Source: Lepisosteus oculatus (lineage: Eukaryota > Chordata > Actinopteri > Semionotiformes > Lepisosteidae). From it: a stretch of 64,000 bases of DNA. Position 1 is the stretch's first letter. Each line of letters starts with the position of its first letter. Of this stretch, positions 1 through 11,560 are shown piece by piece. Made by a program: the position numbers and the translations under genes. The stretch lies in assembly GCF_040954835.1 (NCBI RefSeq), contig NC_090697.1, positions 2,554,501 to 2,618,500 of the forward strand, given 5' to 3'. Below the pieces are notes generated by a model. It was given only the letters and a program-made list of their open reading frames with translations. It made no database searches and was not told where the DNA came from.

Positions 1-544
1 CCTGTCTTTTGTGGAATAATGTACATTGATTTAATGATATGTTTTAAATTTGAGATGGAAATTATTCTTCAACCTTCGGCAGACCACAGTGAACAGATTG
101 GGGATTTGACTTGTGAAGGTGTTACGGAAAAACTTTGTAGTTATAAACTGATTTTGGTGTAAAAATGACTAAGGAGAATACTGCTATTGCGTTTTCACAA
201 AGAAATGTCTGCCATTTATCAAATTAACTGACTCGTAAAAATTCCACTTTCCTTTCATACCAGACCTTTTCTGAAACTCCTTCATATCTGTGAAGTTATT
301 GGTCCTTGTATTCTCGTTAACATTCTGAAAAAACTTAAAGGTCATGCTCAACCGTATAAAGAAACCTGGCATACTGGAATGTCCTCAGACATTCAGGTTA
401 AAGAGTAAATGTCTTTAGTCATATGTTTGCAACTGGGGTTAACAAACCAAAAAAGACATTGTCTACACAGAAAATATATTTGCATCCTTTTCAGAAGGTG
501 CAGTATAGCTTCAGCCATGCCAGATGTTATAAATAAGGGTCTTT

Positions 545-868
545 TAAGGTTTGGGGTGGCACAGTGGTGCAGAGGTTGGCATTGCTGCCTTACAACCCTG
601 TGGCCCCAGGTTCAGTCCCGGGGGGCTCCCCGCGTTCGCCTGAGTTTCCTCTGGGGGCTCTGGTTTCCTCCCACAGCGCAGTTGGTACTGTAGGTTAATT
701 GTGGTCTGAGAATATGCACCCTGGTATGAGTGTGAGTGTGTCTGTGTGTGCCCTGCACCCTGTCCAGGGTGTATCGTGCCTTGCACCCGTTGCTTGCTGG
801 GATAGGCTCAGGTCCTCGCGCGTCCCTGACTTGGAAGAAGCGTTTAGAAAATGGACGAGTGGAAGATT
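545..868 (+). repeat. tRNA-type SINE, family A, near full length
   Basis: The head has a B-box-like GGTTCAGTCCC, the middle has TTTCCTCCCACAG, and the end has GCTGGGATAGGCTC followed by TTTAGAAAATGGACG. The copies near 56,396 and 61,780 (opposite strand) share all these blocks. A TACTGTA at 686-692 interrupts GGTA-GGTTA relative to those copies. Confidence 0.75.
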
Positions 869-942
869 TCTTCTCAGACTGTAAAACTATTACTCTTGTT
901 GTCCGTGAAGATGTATTCACTTATTTAAGGAACAAGTAAAGG

Positions 943-1105
943 TTTATTCCATGCTGTAAAGCAAGGTTCGGGGTCACCCGCAGATGGCTCCATAGGCGAA
1001 ACGTTGTGTTTCTTTTCTTCTCTTTTCAGCATGGAATAAACCTCTACGTGTTCCTTTGCAGCCTGCACATGCTGACGCAGCTCTCTGCTTGAACTACTTC
1101 ACTTA
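943..1105. repeat. Inverted pair of Penelope-type terminal sequences
   Basis: GGTTTATTCCATGCTG at the left is the inverse of CAGCATGGAATAAACC near 1,029. Between them lie GGCTCCATAGGCGAAACG and the TTCTTCTCTTTTCAG block. The same blocks end the GIY-YIG-bearing element at 57,658-58,980, which ties the family to Penelope-like retroelements. Confidence 0.55.
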
Positions 1106-2235
1106 TTTAAGCCTTGCCATTTCTGCCCCTGATTAGTTCTCCTGAGGTCATGACAAGTAATGAACACAAAGTGAAGATATTTTAACAACTAGCATTGCAC
1201 ATCATGGGGTGGAGCCTGACAGGCACACACTTGCTAACCTTGTCATTTTGCTAACCAGGATTCTGAACAGGAGCAAGATGAACCAATGCATCTTGTTCTA
1301 TTCAACATCAAATAGAATAAGAGACATTGGCACCACTGTACAAAGAAGATGTAATTCTTAATTTACTTTTTGATGTTCGTTTCAATGGCTATTTCCTCAT
1401 TCTTAATTCAATGTTTTGATTTATTTGTGTGGCTGTTTCCTTTCCCTGGTAATGATGGATGCTAGCAACCAAACACGCAAGATGGACTGCATGGCGCCTT
1501 CTTATATGTTTTCTTTCTTAAGGTCTTATGTCATCACCAAGGCAAAAGGGAAACCACAAATCACAGAACTGGAAAGCAGTCGGGCTGGTGGATATTGTAC
1601 TCACGCCAGATTATTTTATTGATCATGGCTATGGCTTTTCCTTGGACACTTGAAAAGATTACTGAAGGAGCTCTTTCATTAGAACATGATTCATTGTTCT
1701 CTGTGGAGAGATTATTCAAACTCTTTTTTTAATTTTTTCCCTTCTTTTTTTTTCCAAGTGGCTCAGGACCAGCCTAATTGCTTTCTTTAATTTAATCCCC
1801 ATTATAGTGTCAGGACCTGTGAGCTCAAACAAAATGCTGAAAAACCTTTCAAAGGTAAAATGCTTCACTCTGTAGGCTTTTATATTCCTTAAAGGAAAGT
1901 ATGGAGTGAATAGAGCTGTGACAGAAATGGTGATAGAAATAAGTCATGAGAGGAGGCTGAATGGTTTTGTTATTTCAGCATTAAAAATAATGCTGAAATT
2001 GTGTTTAGTCTCAGTGAACTAGATGTGTTGTATTAATATGAAAATTAGTTTGTTCATTCTGGAAAAAAATCCTTTTTTGGGGGTTGAAAAGCATACTGAG
2101 ATGGAATTCAAAAGCAAGCATGAGTAAGCAAAAATTCCAAGCATAATTGCTCTGTGTTACCTCAGGCTGCATGGCCTAGTAACATTTATGATATTTATGA
2201 CTTTCACATGCTGTTGTTTGACACAGCTTTCTTAT

Positions 2236-2745
2236 AATAATAATAATATATAATAAACTTTATTTTATATGGCTTCTCAAAACGTTTTACAGAATGACAA
2301 CAACAATAAATAAAAAGAATACACAAGATAAAACAAAATTACAGTATAATACATAATAACAATATACAGAGGAGACCGTGGATGGTGGTACTAAGAAAAG
2401 CAGAGGGGTGAAGAATGGAACCAGTTAAGTAAAGGCTTTTCTAAAGAAGAAGGTTTTGAGTCTGGATTTGAGTTTAGAGAAGATGACTCTGATATCCTTG
2501 GGCAGAGAGTTCCAGAGCTTGGGGGCATAACAGGAGAAGGCCCTGTCACCCATACAATGTAGATGGGCTTGGAGGACAGTTAGGTGGGGAGTGGGACGAT
2601 AATAGTTCAGACAGGTACTGAGGTGCCAAGCCATGCAGAGAGACGGAATTTGACAGGAAGCCAGTGCAAGGACTCCAGGATAGGAGTAATGTGATCACTT
2701 GCACTAGACCTGGTCAGGATTCTGGCTGCTGAATTTTAGACATAC
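2236..2745. repeat. Interspersed repeat of unknown class
   Basis: AATAATAATATATAATAAAC starts an element containing GGGCAGAGAGTTCCAGAGCT, CTGTCACCCAT and GGATAGGAGTAATGTGATCA. I recognise the pattern as widespread in fish genomes but cannot name the family. Confidence 0.5.
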
Positions 2746-4905
2746 TGTAGTTTGTGATATTATGGGCATTTTAATGTGATATTATGGGCATTCTCTTTAA
2801 TCTGAACTGCTCAGTGTCTTAATCTGTGGTGTAAAAGATTCCATCATAGATACCTGGGAGGGCACAGCATCACTGCCTGTCTCGCATCGAGCCTGTAGGC
2901 ATGAAGCTGAGCCACAAGCTGCTCACAAGTAACAGGAGCTGTGCCGCTCAGCTCATGAAAGATTAAAATACAATGAGCAAACAACATTGTTTTTAGTCAC
3001 CCTTTGATTGATTTGTTCGTTCTTCATTTGGAGATATTATTTATACACTTATTTTCTTTTTTATGCATACATTTTGTTTTTATTTGTGGTACATAAGCAC
3101 ATGATGTTTAAACATGTATGTACTGTAAAAAAAGAAACAGCTGAAGTCTAGGTCAAATTTAATGTTGGGTGCATGTTAAGTGCTGGTGAAGAGACTGTAA
3201 TATGAAAATGATGATGGTTTGATTGTTCAGACTGCCATAATGGGTGGGAAATATTTTGCTGCATTTGTAGCAATGTTACAATTTTTCTTACTCTCCTGTT
3301 GCTCATACACTGGCGTGTTTAAAATCAAGATGCTGTGTGAATTTATATTTAAATGCTCCATATGTTAACACATTGTTATTTTAGTAGCGTGTAACAAAAA
3401 AAAAATAAACACACATCTATAATATTTAGGCTGAAAGCCTTTTAATAAACTGTTCACGCTTTCTGTCCAAATGACTGATGAAATAGCCTAACTATACCAG
3501 CCTTTGGATAAGTATGCCATTGACTTTTATGCCTGTAGCAAGCTGTTTTGTATTTTTAGTTTATTTTGAGAGATCTTCATTCAACATGTTGTGAACAGGC
3601 AATATATTTTTAAAAAGCACCTGTTGGGGCCCTGCTTTGAAACTCCATCGGTGCATCATTTAACCGTGTTAAGCTTTCATGTTTACTTAAGATTACCGGT
3701 CAGTCTCCTGTGTTAGCAGCAATAAAGGGAATGGGTAGTAATGTAGGTTGCTATGGTGCTGTTAAATAGCCACTGCCTTGTTAATTTACAGTAGGAAGGC
3801 AGAGTGAAGCAAGTGAGGAAGGTAAATGAAACGTGTTAGCTCATATTATTTACTGCCTAATTAGAAGAGGATATTGCTTCACTTCATTTTCCCTACAAAC
3901 TGTTCCTTCAGCGATTGTTGCATTTTTTCCCTTTGTACAAAGTTCAATAGATCATTATATTTTCATGTCCTCTGGAAATATTGTTAATTTTACTCACCTC
4001 TGACTCAATCAACTATCTGATTCAACCTGCAATTTAAAGCAAGTTGTAGGTTGTAGGTTTTAATAACTGCACCCCTCAGTATCTTGAAATAACATTGTAT
4101 TTATAATAGAAGATTTAGGTGGTGTCTCTAAACACAAGTCTAGTCATTTTGGATGCTGTACTGTATGTATAGTAACATTTCGGCATCCAATACCAATCAA
4201 ATGTTTCATCATGTCACATAATGTTTAATCGAATGTTTTTTTATAGTTTCTACTGTAATCAAAATCTGTGAGCAATTTGCTCAGAAAAAGTTCTTCTCTA
4301 GCTGTTCCTTCCCAGTGAAGACAGAAATCTGAAAGGAACGTAGTGCAGACCGATAAACAAAAGACTAATGTGAATCTTTTAAAGGGAAGGATTTGGTTAT
4401 TGAGCTACTGTGCATGTAGCAATAAAGGTTCATTCAATACGCATGCTAAATGCTAAATCAGATGCACACATCTTATGCCTCCTTTTATTTTTATATTAAA
4501 ATCTTTTTTAAACTGATATAAATTAAATCTCATCATGTAGATGTATTATCTATTAACAATATTACTATATTTTTTATTTACAATATATAATAATGTGGTA
4601 TTTTCTTTTGATATTTATTGTTTATATCGACTGATTTCTTAAAATGATAAGACTCTGCATCTGAAGGCCTCCTACTGCAACCATAAATAACGCACTTTAG
4701 CTGTATAAACATGTTGGTATTAATGCATTCCTAATGCATTGATATCAACTGGGGTATTTTCAGGGAAGCGATTTAATTACATTTGCAAAGTGGATCAGTT
4801 TGTTCCTGTGGGCTTTGGCTGTGTCAGATCTTTTCGTGGGTGTCTTTGAAAAGAAAAACGGCCTTTCAATTAGGGGAATTGCTTTTTCTTGGTTTGCATC
4901 CACAG

Positions 4906-5005
4906 GTTCTGGGACTTTTCCAAGACAGAGTCTCTTCTGGAGACGGTGGAACATCACACTGAGTTTGTATGCGGGCTAGATTTCAACTTGCACATCCCCA
5001 ATCAG
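4906..5005 (+). CDS. pex7: PEX7 penultimate coding exon (PTS2 receptor, WD40)
   Basis: This 100-bp internal exon encodes part of the last WD40 blades of PEX7. PEX7 is the cytosolic receptor that binds type-2 peroxisomal targeting signals and delivers cargo to the import machinery. The reading frame gives [14 protein letters not shown], then [18 protein letters not shown], closely matching the known vertebrate PEX7 C-terminal region. It starts after an acceptor ending ccacag, supplying the third base of an Arg codon, and ends in phase 0 at a GTATTG donor. The exon joins in frame to the terminal exon at 13195, and the following gene is SLC35D3 on the same strand, as in tetrapods. Earlier exons are not in the window. 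The identity is very likely; exact borders are read from splice consensus. Confidence 0.88.
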
Positions 5006-5329
5006 GTATTGATCTAAGTTTGACTTTACAAAAAATGTCAACTCAGTTTGACTTGTGTCTCTTGAAGTGATGGATTTCTGCCTTGTGCGTCTGGTATTGG
5101 AAGGTAGTAGCTTAGTAATGCACTTTATTATACTTTCAATATCAGTAATAACACTTTGATATAAATAATGGTTCCCATATAAAATAAGAACAAAAGAAAA
5201 TATGAACTACCTAAACCAGTAGTAGAAATAAGTCAGGGTTTCAGTTTCAACAACATGCTCAGGTAACTTTGTATAAAACCATGATTCCTGTTCTCAGTCT
5301 TAAAGGTGTTTTGCTGCAGTTTAAACTTA

Positions 5330-6010
5330 CTTCCTCCAGTCTGAGATTCCCTGTTGATTCAGAGGAAGTCCGTAGAGGAGTCTGAATAGTTGAATGGGGT
5401 CCCCTTGTACTCTTCTCTGTCCAAGATTGGAAGGTTTAGGTCTTTTAGCTTTTCAGTGTAGGACATTCTTTTAAGCCCATAAATGCACCTGGGCCAACTG
5501 CAGGACATCAGTATCTTTTTGTGTAATGTGGAGACCAAGATTGTACACAAAAGTCTAATAAGGGTCTTACAAGAGCATTGTATCTTTTATTGCTTTTGAA
5601 GATATAAATATGTCAACATATACACTCAAGACTTTTTCACAGGTAGCTTCTTCAAGCTCAGTGTTTTTGCACATCATATATTTAGATGTATATTCTACCT
5701 GTCTGCACTGTAATGTAACACTTAATTTTTTCATATTAAATGTAGAAACTTACCTGTCATCTGTAAGCTGTTTGCCTGGTGTTGGATTTTGTCAAAGTCT
5801 TTTTACAGTGCTAATTCCTCTCTTTTAGAATCATGCGTGAACTCGATTCTTTTATTCACAATAACAGAATATAAATTGTAATATAAACCATTGATAAAAA
5901 TGAGTAAGAGCAGTGTTCCTAATACAGATCCTTGTAGTGCATCACTAATTCTATCACCTCAGTTTTAGTATTCACCCCCTCATGTCTCTATTAATAATTT
6001 AGCTTTTGCT
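5330..6010 (-). repeat. CR1-like LINE fragment
   Basis: The plus strand shows TTGTACTCTTCTCTGTCCAA and GAATATAAATT...CCTTGTAGTGCATCACTAAT, the typical reverse complement of the CR1 reverse-transcriptase 3' region. The LINE at 51,640-52,280 has the corresponding segments. Confidence 0.5.
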
Positions 6011-6804
6011 TTAAACCGCTTTCAGATGCAATGATAAATACCTGTTAATCAGACAGATGCAAATAATGTTTAATTAGAATAATTAGAATGAGTATTTTGA
6101 GTAACCCTAGATTCAAAGTTGCAGCTACATTATAAGAAGTGTGTGAAGTCAACTCTCCACAATTGATGCAAATTGAATACATGAGCAAGAGGTAATGGAC
6201 TTTGGATTTTATATGTCTGGAAATCAGTCCTTGGCTCCATGAATGTACATTTAAGATTTTCTGCTATCCAACAATGAAAAATTAAGAATCCACGATCCAT
6301 ATGTTATGGTGTTGAGGAACCAAACCCAACATGCAGGTTGTTTGGAATTAGGGAGAGCAGCACCAGCACAAGAGGCAGGCTTCTTATCATCTGATTTATA
6401 GTTAGCAACAAACAGGACCAGGATGGTTTGAATCAAGCAATAAAAGCAACATTATTAAGGTGAAATAGGAAAAAAATGAAAAGGTCAAAATCCGCCCTCT
6501 GCCAGCTGCATAACTCCTCAACCTTCAGTATCTCCCCTGGCTTTTGAAGTTCCATCAGCAAATCTGCTGTTCAGAGTGTGCTGCTGTAATAAAATATTGA
6601 CACAATTAGTCTGTGAATTTCACCTCCCATTCAAAACATCAGAATCTTTTCATTTTGTAAGGAATGCTGCATAAACGCATTGTTATTTACGTAGCGTGTA
6701 ACAAAAATAATTAAACACACATCAGTAATTGTAATATTATAAACACATTACCATTAGGAACACTTAGGTCTGATTTGTCCTAAAGAAAAAAAAAATATTT
6801 TAGG

Positions 6805-7085
6805 CATACAGTCTAAAATTTCCCATTGGCCCTTACCAATAATGGCCTCCTAATAATCCCCATCTATGAACTGGCTTCATTACTCTGCTCTCCTCCCCAC
6901 TGAGAGCTGGTGTGTGGTGAGCGTTCTGGTGCACTATAGCTGCCGTCGCATCATTCAGGTGGGGCTGCACACTGGTGGTGGTGGAGGGGAGTCCCCATTA
7001 CCTGTAAAGCGCTTTGAGTGGAGTGTCCAGAAAAGCGCTATATAAGTGTAAGCAATTATTAATTATTATTAGTATTATTATTACA
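6805..7085 (+). repeat. 5S-type SINE (SINE3-like), 5'-truncated
   Basis: It begins at AATTTCCCATTGGCCCTTAC and runs through GGTGGGGCTGCACACTGG to AAAGCGCTATATAAGTGTAA and an ATT-rich tail. Confidence 0.75.
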
Positions 7086-8389
7086 ACAGTATTTCTGTTT
7101 ATGGAAAATGACAAAGACACATTTTAGCTAAGAGGCTTTGAGTCATTCATTTGCAGTTTAACAGCTGTCTATAATAAACACTTATCATCAGTGTGATCTT
7201 ATGAACTAAGAGGTCACTCACAATATCTTGCAAAAAACAAAAACCCGTACTGAGAATTTAGTTTTGTGATGGTTATTTTTTTTCCCTGTACTAATTTGAT
7301 ATGAACAGCACCCAAGTAAAACAAATATAACAATGCTGTTCTGAGAGATGAAAACACAATAATTTTTTGTATTTGAAGGCTGGTTTTCTCACAAAACAAT
7401 AAATGGGCAATATATGTCATTTCAATGATTTCCATCAAGTCTCTGGTGTCTCATGAAAGGATCCACAGGCCTGAGGAAATAGTCTGTGGTGATGAATTGA
7501 AGACAGCAACTGCAGCTAAGTGAATTAAATCAGTTGACGTCTCAGTGCAGTAGCTATAATGAATTAATGGAGTGAGTGGTGTGGTATTGCGAAATTTACT
7601 GCAGAGTTGAACAGCAATACTCTGCTTATCCACCTTGGTGTTAAATATTCTCTCAAGCTTTTCTGCCTTCCAGTCCAGTTAAATGTGGTATTCTATACAT
7701 AACAAAATGTTAAATCTTAAGTGTTTAAAATTAGCAATGGAAAAGATGTTCAAAAGAAGCTCTACAGAAAGATATACTGATTATACTGTATGGTACTGTT
7801 TCAGACTGCAGTGATGGATGTGGGATTTGTCAGTTAGAGAGACAGTTAAATTAAAGGTTAAAGTAAGGTGCACACACAAGTTTTCCTGGCAGGCGATAAT
7901 GAATTAATAATAAATAATGAATTATTCCACTGATTTGGAAATCTCAAACATAGCCAAGTGGCTTCATTGTTCCTTGCACAGTGTAGTTGCATAGTAAATG
8001 AACATCAAACAACTTAGAGGACACAAACAAACATTTAAATTAGTTTATTATAGAACCATGAAATATCCACCCCACCCTCGATAAACAAGTCCCGGTACCA
8101 AACAGCTCTACTCAGGTGGACAAAACTGCTGTCTAAACAGATGCTAAATCAAGGGGACCTTTCTGTCTATACTGTTTCATATAAATGCATAAAAGTAGAA
8201 GAAATAAGCTTATTTGCCTGGTAGATATCTGAAGATGGAAAGACATATTGCCAAAAATAAAAGAAAACAACTTCTAAAGGCAGATTGATTCTTTTTAGAG
8301 AATGGATTAATTAGATTTGTTTAGGAGATTCGTTCATGTTGATCATTTGATTCACCAGCTCACTTGAATGAAACAGCATCACTAAATCG

Positions 8390-8852
8390 AACCCAAGCCA
8401 GCAGCCATATCACCCTGCAACTCACAACTGGCAACCCACTGAAGCTCAGCAGGTGTGAGCCTGGTCAGTACCTGGATGGGAGACCTTCTGGGAAAAACTA
8501 AGGTTGCTGCTGGAAGAGGTGTTAGTGGGGCCAGCAGGGGGCGCTCACCCTGTGGTCCATGTGGGTCCTAATGCCCCCAGTATATTGACGGGGACACTAT
8601 ACTGTAAACAGGCGTTGTCCTTCGGATGAGAAGTAAAACCGAGGTCCTGACTCCCTGTGGTCATTAAAAATCCCAGGGCGTTTCTAGAAAAGAGTAGGGG
8701 TGTAACCCGGGCGTCCTGGCCAAATTTCCCATTGGCCCTTACCCTTACCTAATAATCCCCCTCTATGAATTGACTACATTACTCTGCTCTCCACTCCTGA
8801 GTGGAGTGTCCAGAAAAGCGCTATATAAGTGTAAGCAATTAATTATTATAAG
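8390..8852 (+). repeat. 5S rRNA-derived SINE with head, internal deletion near 3' end
   Basis: The head resembles 5S rRNA: GAAGCTCAGCAGG, TGGTCAGTACCTGGATGGGA, GACC. The body has TCCTTCGGATGAG and AGAGTAGGGGTGTAACCC. Compared with the copies at 6,805 and 34,396, about 170 bases before GAGTGGAGTGTCCAG are missing. Confidence 0.8.
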
Positions 8853-8954
8853 TCAGGGAAAAACACTGAATCGATTCTGTCATTGACTTGTTAACATTAA
8901 CTGAAAGGAGTTTGATTCTCTGAATGACATAGCACCACTAAATATCATAATTTA

Positions 8955-9152
8955 TTAATAATAATAATTAATTGCTTACACTTACATAGCGCTTTTTTGG
9001 ACACTCCACTCACAGCGCTTTACAGGTAATGGGGATCCCCTCCACCCCCTCCAGTGTCCAGCCCCGCCTGGATGATGCGACGGTAGCCATAGTGCGCCAG
9101 AACGCTCACCACACAGCTATCAGTGGGGAGGAGAGCAGAGTGATGAAGACAA
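8955..9152 (-). repeat. 5S-type SINE, 3' part
   Basis: GCTTACACTTACATAGCGC and GACACTCCACTCACAGCGC are the inverse of the family 3' end. It lies head-on to the copy at 8,390, about 100 bases away. Confidence 0.75.
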
Positions 9153-11050
9153 TTCATATTAATAACCGAAACAAGCTTTAGTTATTGCTGAAGACAAATG
9201 GAAATAAGGTATAATGTGAAATTGATATTCTTCATAGTTTTCCTTCTTCCACGTGGAAAGATATGCAAGTCGAGAAACGTGATTTTATTTTTGTGAAAAT
9301 CCTAGAGGAACTATCATATAGAGATAGTTTAGTTGAGAGCTTAGCCTGTTTGATGCATACAGTAGTAATTTGCAGGGTAAAGCAATATTTTAATAAGGAA
9401 TATACCTTCAAAGTACACTTCTTTAGTTATATTGAATTATCACAAACACGTTATAGAAATACATTAGGTAATAAAGCAACAGTATGACATCGGATTTTGA
9501 TTTTTCTATAAGCAATGATCACATTAAATTATTAATTTAAGAATGTATAGAAAATAAAACTAACATGGCAATTTGTATTTCTGAGTATGCTAAATTAATC
9601 ACCTAAATCTTTAACATTCTAATTGTAATGGAAGATGACTAAAACAACACATTTTGTTATTTACCTTATATGGGATGTGTTTACATTCATAGCTAATGAC
9701 AATGTGTAGATTATTGAAATTTTAAAATGAAACACAGGCAAAATGATTTACACCTCTTGTAGTAGATGTTTGAAATTAATGTTTTTACAGGATCATATAA
9801 TTCTGTAAGTTTTGCAGGGTCAAAACTGATAGAGCAGGCTGAAATAACAAAACATTCTTCACATCCTGTATAACTCTCAGTCCACATACAAGCAGTTTGA
9901 CAATTTATGCGTGCCTTTTACAAGGTTTACTGTATCACATTTCTCTGGAGTTCCCCAAGTTCCTCTCTTTGTTCTCTGAGCTCTGATGTCAGAAATGAAT
10001 CATGTCCTGGGCTGATTCTCCAGCCCTGATGCTTAATCTCCAGTGAATCAAATGAACCAACCATCCAGGGGGAATAAATGTATTCACTTGATTCATTTGA
10101 AATGATGCCTTCAAAACGAACTTATCGTCCATAAACTGTACAGCTCTAGTCAGTGTATCGCCTTCAGAAAGAGTTCAATCCAAACTATTTGGCTGATCAA
10201 GTAAGGATTCCATTGTGAAGTTGACCAAACAATAAATAATAATGAACTTACATTCGCACTAAGAACTCGTCTCTTTCCAACACAAAGTGCACTAATGTCA
10301 GGAGATAGCTACCGCCACTTCCAACTGATTATTGACTATTGATGGTAATTGTATATTATTGCTGCCTTGCTATAGATCCTTCTGTAAATACTGTAAACCG
10401 AGAAAGTTTATTGAGTGGAACATTTGCACTTGATATGTTTGCTCAGCTGGACATCAAAAACACACGTCAGTTATTAGTTTCATGGCTCTATCCACACGCT
10501 TAGCCAGTACAGCAAATATCAGCGTACAGTCTATTGTAGTCTTATTTCCAAACGAGGTTAGACAAACGTGCAGTGCTGGTCAGTGGCTTATCTGATCTCC
10601 ACTTCTTCCTGTCCCTCTCTATGTCATCCTGTCCCTCTGTCATGTTGCAGAAGCACCTTTGCCAGCAGAGTAAGCTATGAGGCGCCATTTGTTCATATTC
10701 TTCACGTTACATAAACTACTGTACGTGCTGAAATGTACAGAGCTTGCACACACTACCGAAATCTTGCTTCATTCACAGCGTGCTGAAATCACGCTTCATG
10801 CATTAACTTTATAGATATCTCCCTCACAGCACAGTGCCTATACTGTAGACATGTGGGATTTGTAGAATTGTGAAACAAAGTTAATATAATCAAAGCTTCC
10901 CAGGCATCATGATGAAAACGAAGGTAGTTTACTGAATTGCGTTGCACTTACCATGTAGCATACAAAAATGGAAAGAAACATAAGAGGATATCATGGGTGA
11001 GGATATAATGTGTTGAACATTTCTATGGAGATCTTGCACAATACCGAGCC

Positions 11051-11142
11051 CTGGGATGGACAGGGTCCTCTCCAGGGTGTATCCTGCCCTCTGTTTGACG
11101 GACCCCTCCACCCCAAATCGGAAGAAATGGTTAGAAAATGGA
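11051..11142 (+). repeat. SINE family A, 3' end
   Basis: The segment has the TCCAGGGTGTATCCTGCC block and ends GGTTAGAAAATGGATGGA. It is joined directly to a CR1-like tail. Confidence 0.6.
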
Positions 11143-11212
11143 TGGATTTGCCAAACAGACCAGACGGGCTCAATGGTCTCCTCTCGTCTGTGTCTTTCAT
11201 TGTGTTCTTATC
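11143..11212 (+). repeat. CR1-like LINE 3' tail
   Basis: The CAGACGGGCTCAATGG block with CTCCTCTCGT and TGTTCTTA matches the usual end of CR1-type elements. Confidence 0.5.
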
Positions 11213-11258
11213 TTGTCATTAGTAGCGGGGAAATGGAACGCATCACAGTATGACTTTG

Positions 11259-11560
11259 TTTTAAGATAAGATCAGATCGGATCACTTTATTAGCCCTATA
11301 CAATTTCTTGCATTAGGATTTTGTCTTTTAACAGACCCCAGCTTGCTCTCCATGAGACACACAGGGAGAGAGAAGCTGGGGGTCAGAGCGCAGGGTCAGC
11401 CATTTATACGGCGCCCCTGGAGCAGCTGGGATTAAGGACCTTACTCAGAGGCCCAATGGAATAGGATTCCTCTGCCGGCCGCAGGATTTGAACCGGCAAC
11501 CTCCCAGCCACAGGCGCAGATCCTGAGCCACAGTGCCTTTGCTCCGCCCCTTGTCTCCAC
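11259..11560 (-). repeat. tRNA-type SINE, family B, near full length
   Basis: The reverse complement has CGGTTCAAATCCTGCGGCCG, AGGAATCC, the GCTGACCCTGCGCTCTGACC type block and the AAGAAATTGTATAGGGCTAA end followed by GATCTTATCTT. Confidence 0.75.

Larger units (their letters stand above)
1..4905. other. PEX7 upstream intron, no coding exon recognised
   Basis: This stretch precedes the penultimate PEX7 exon, so it should be PEX7 intron. I looked for the preceding WD-repeat exon and did not find it; earlier exons probably lie left of the window. It holds a tRNA-type SINE (545-868), an inverted pair of Penelope-type ends (943-1105) and an interspersed repeat of unknown class (2236-2745). The rest is AT-rich single-copy-looking sequence. 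Confidence 0.5.
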
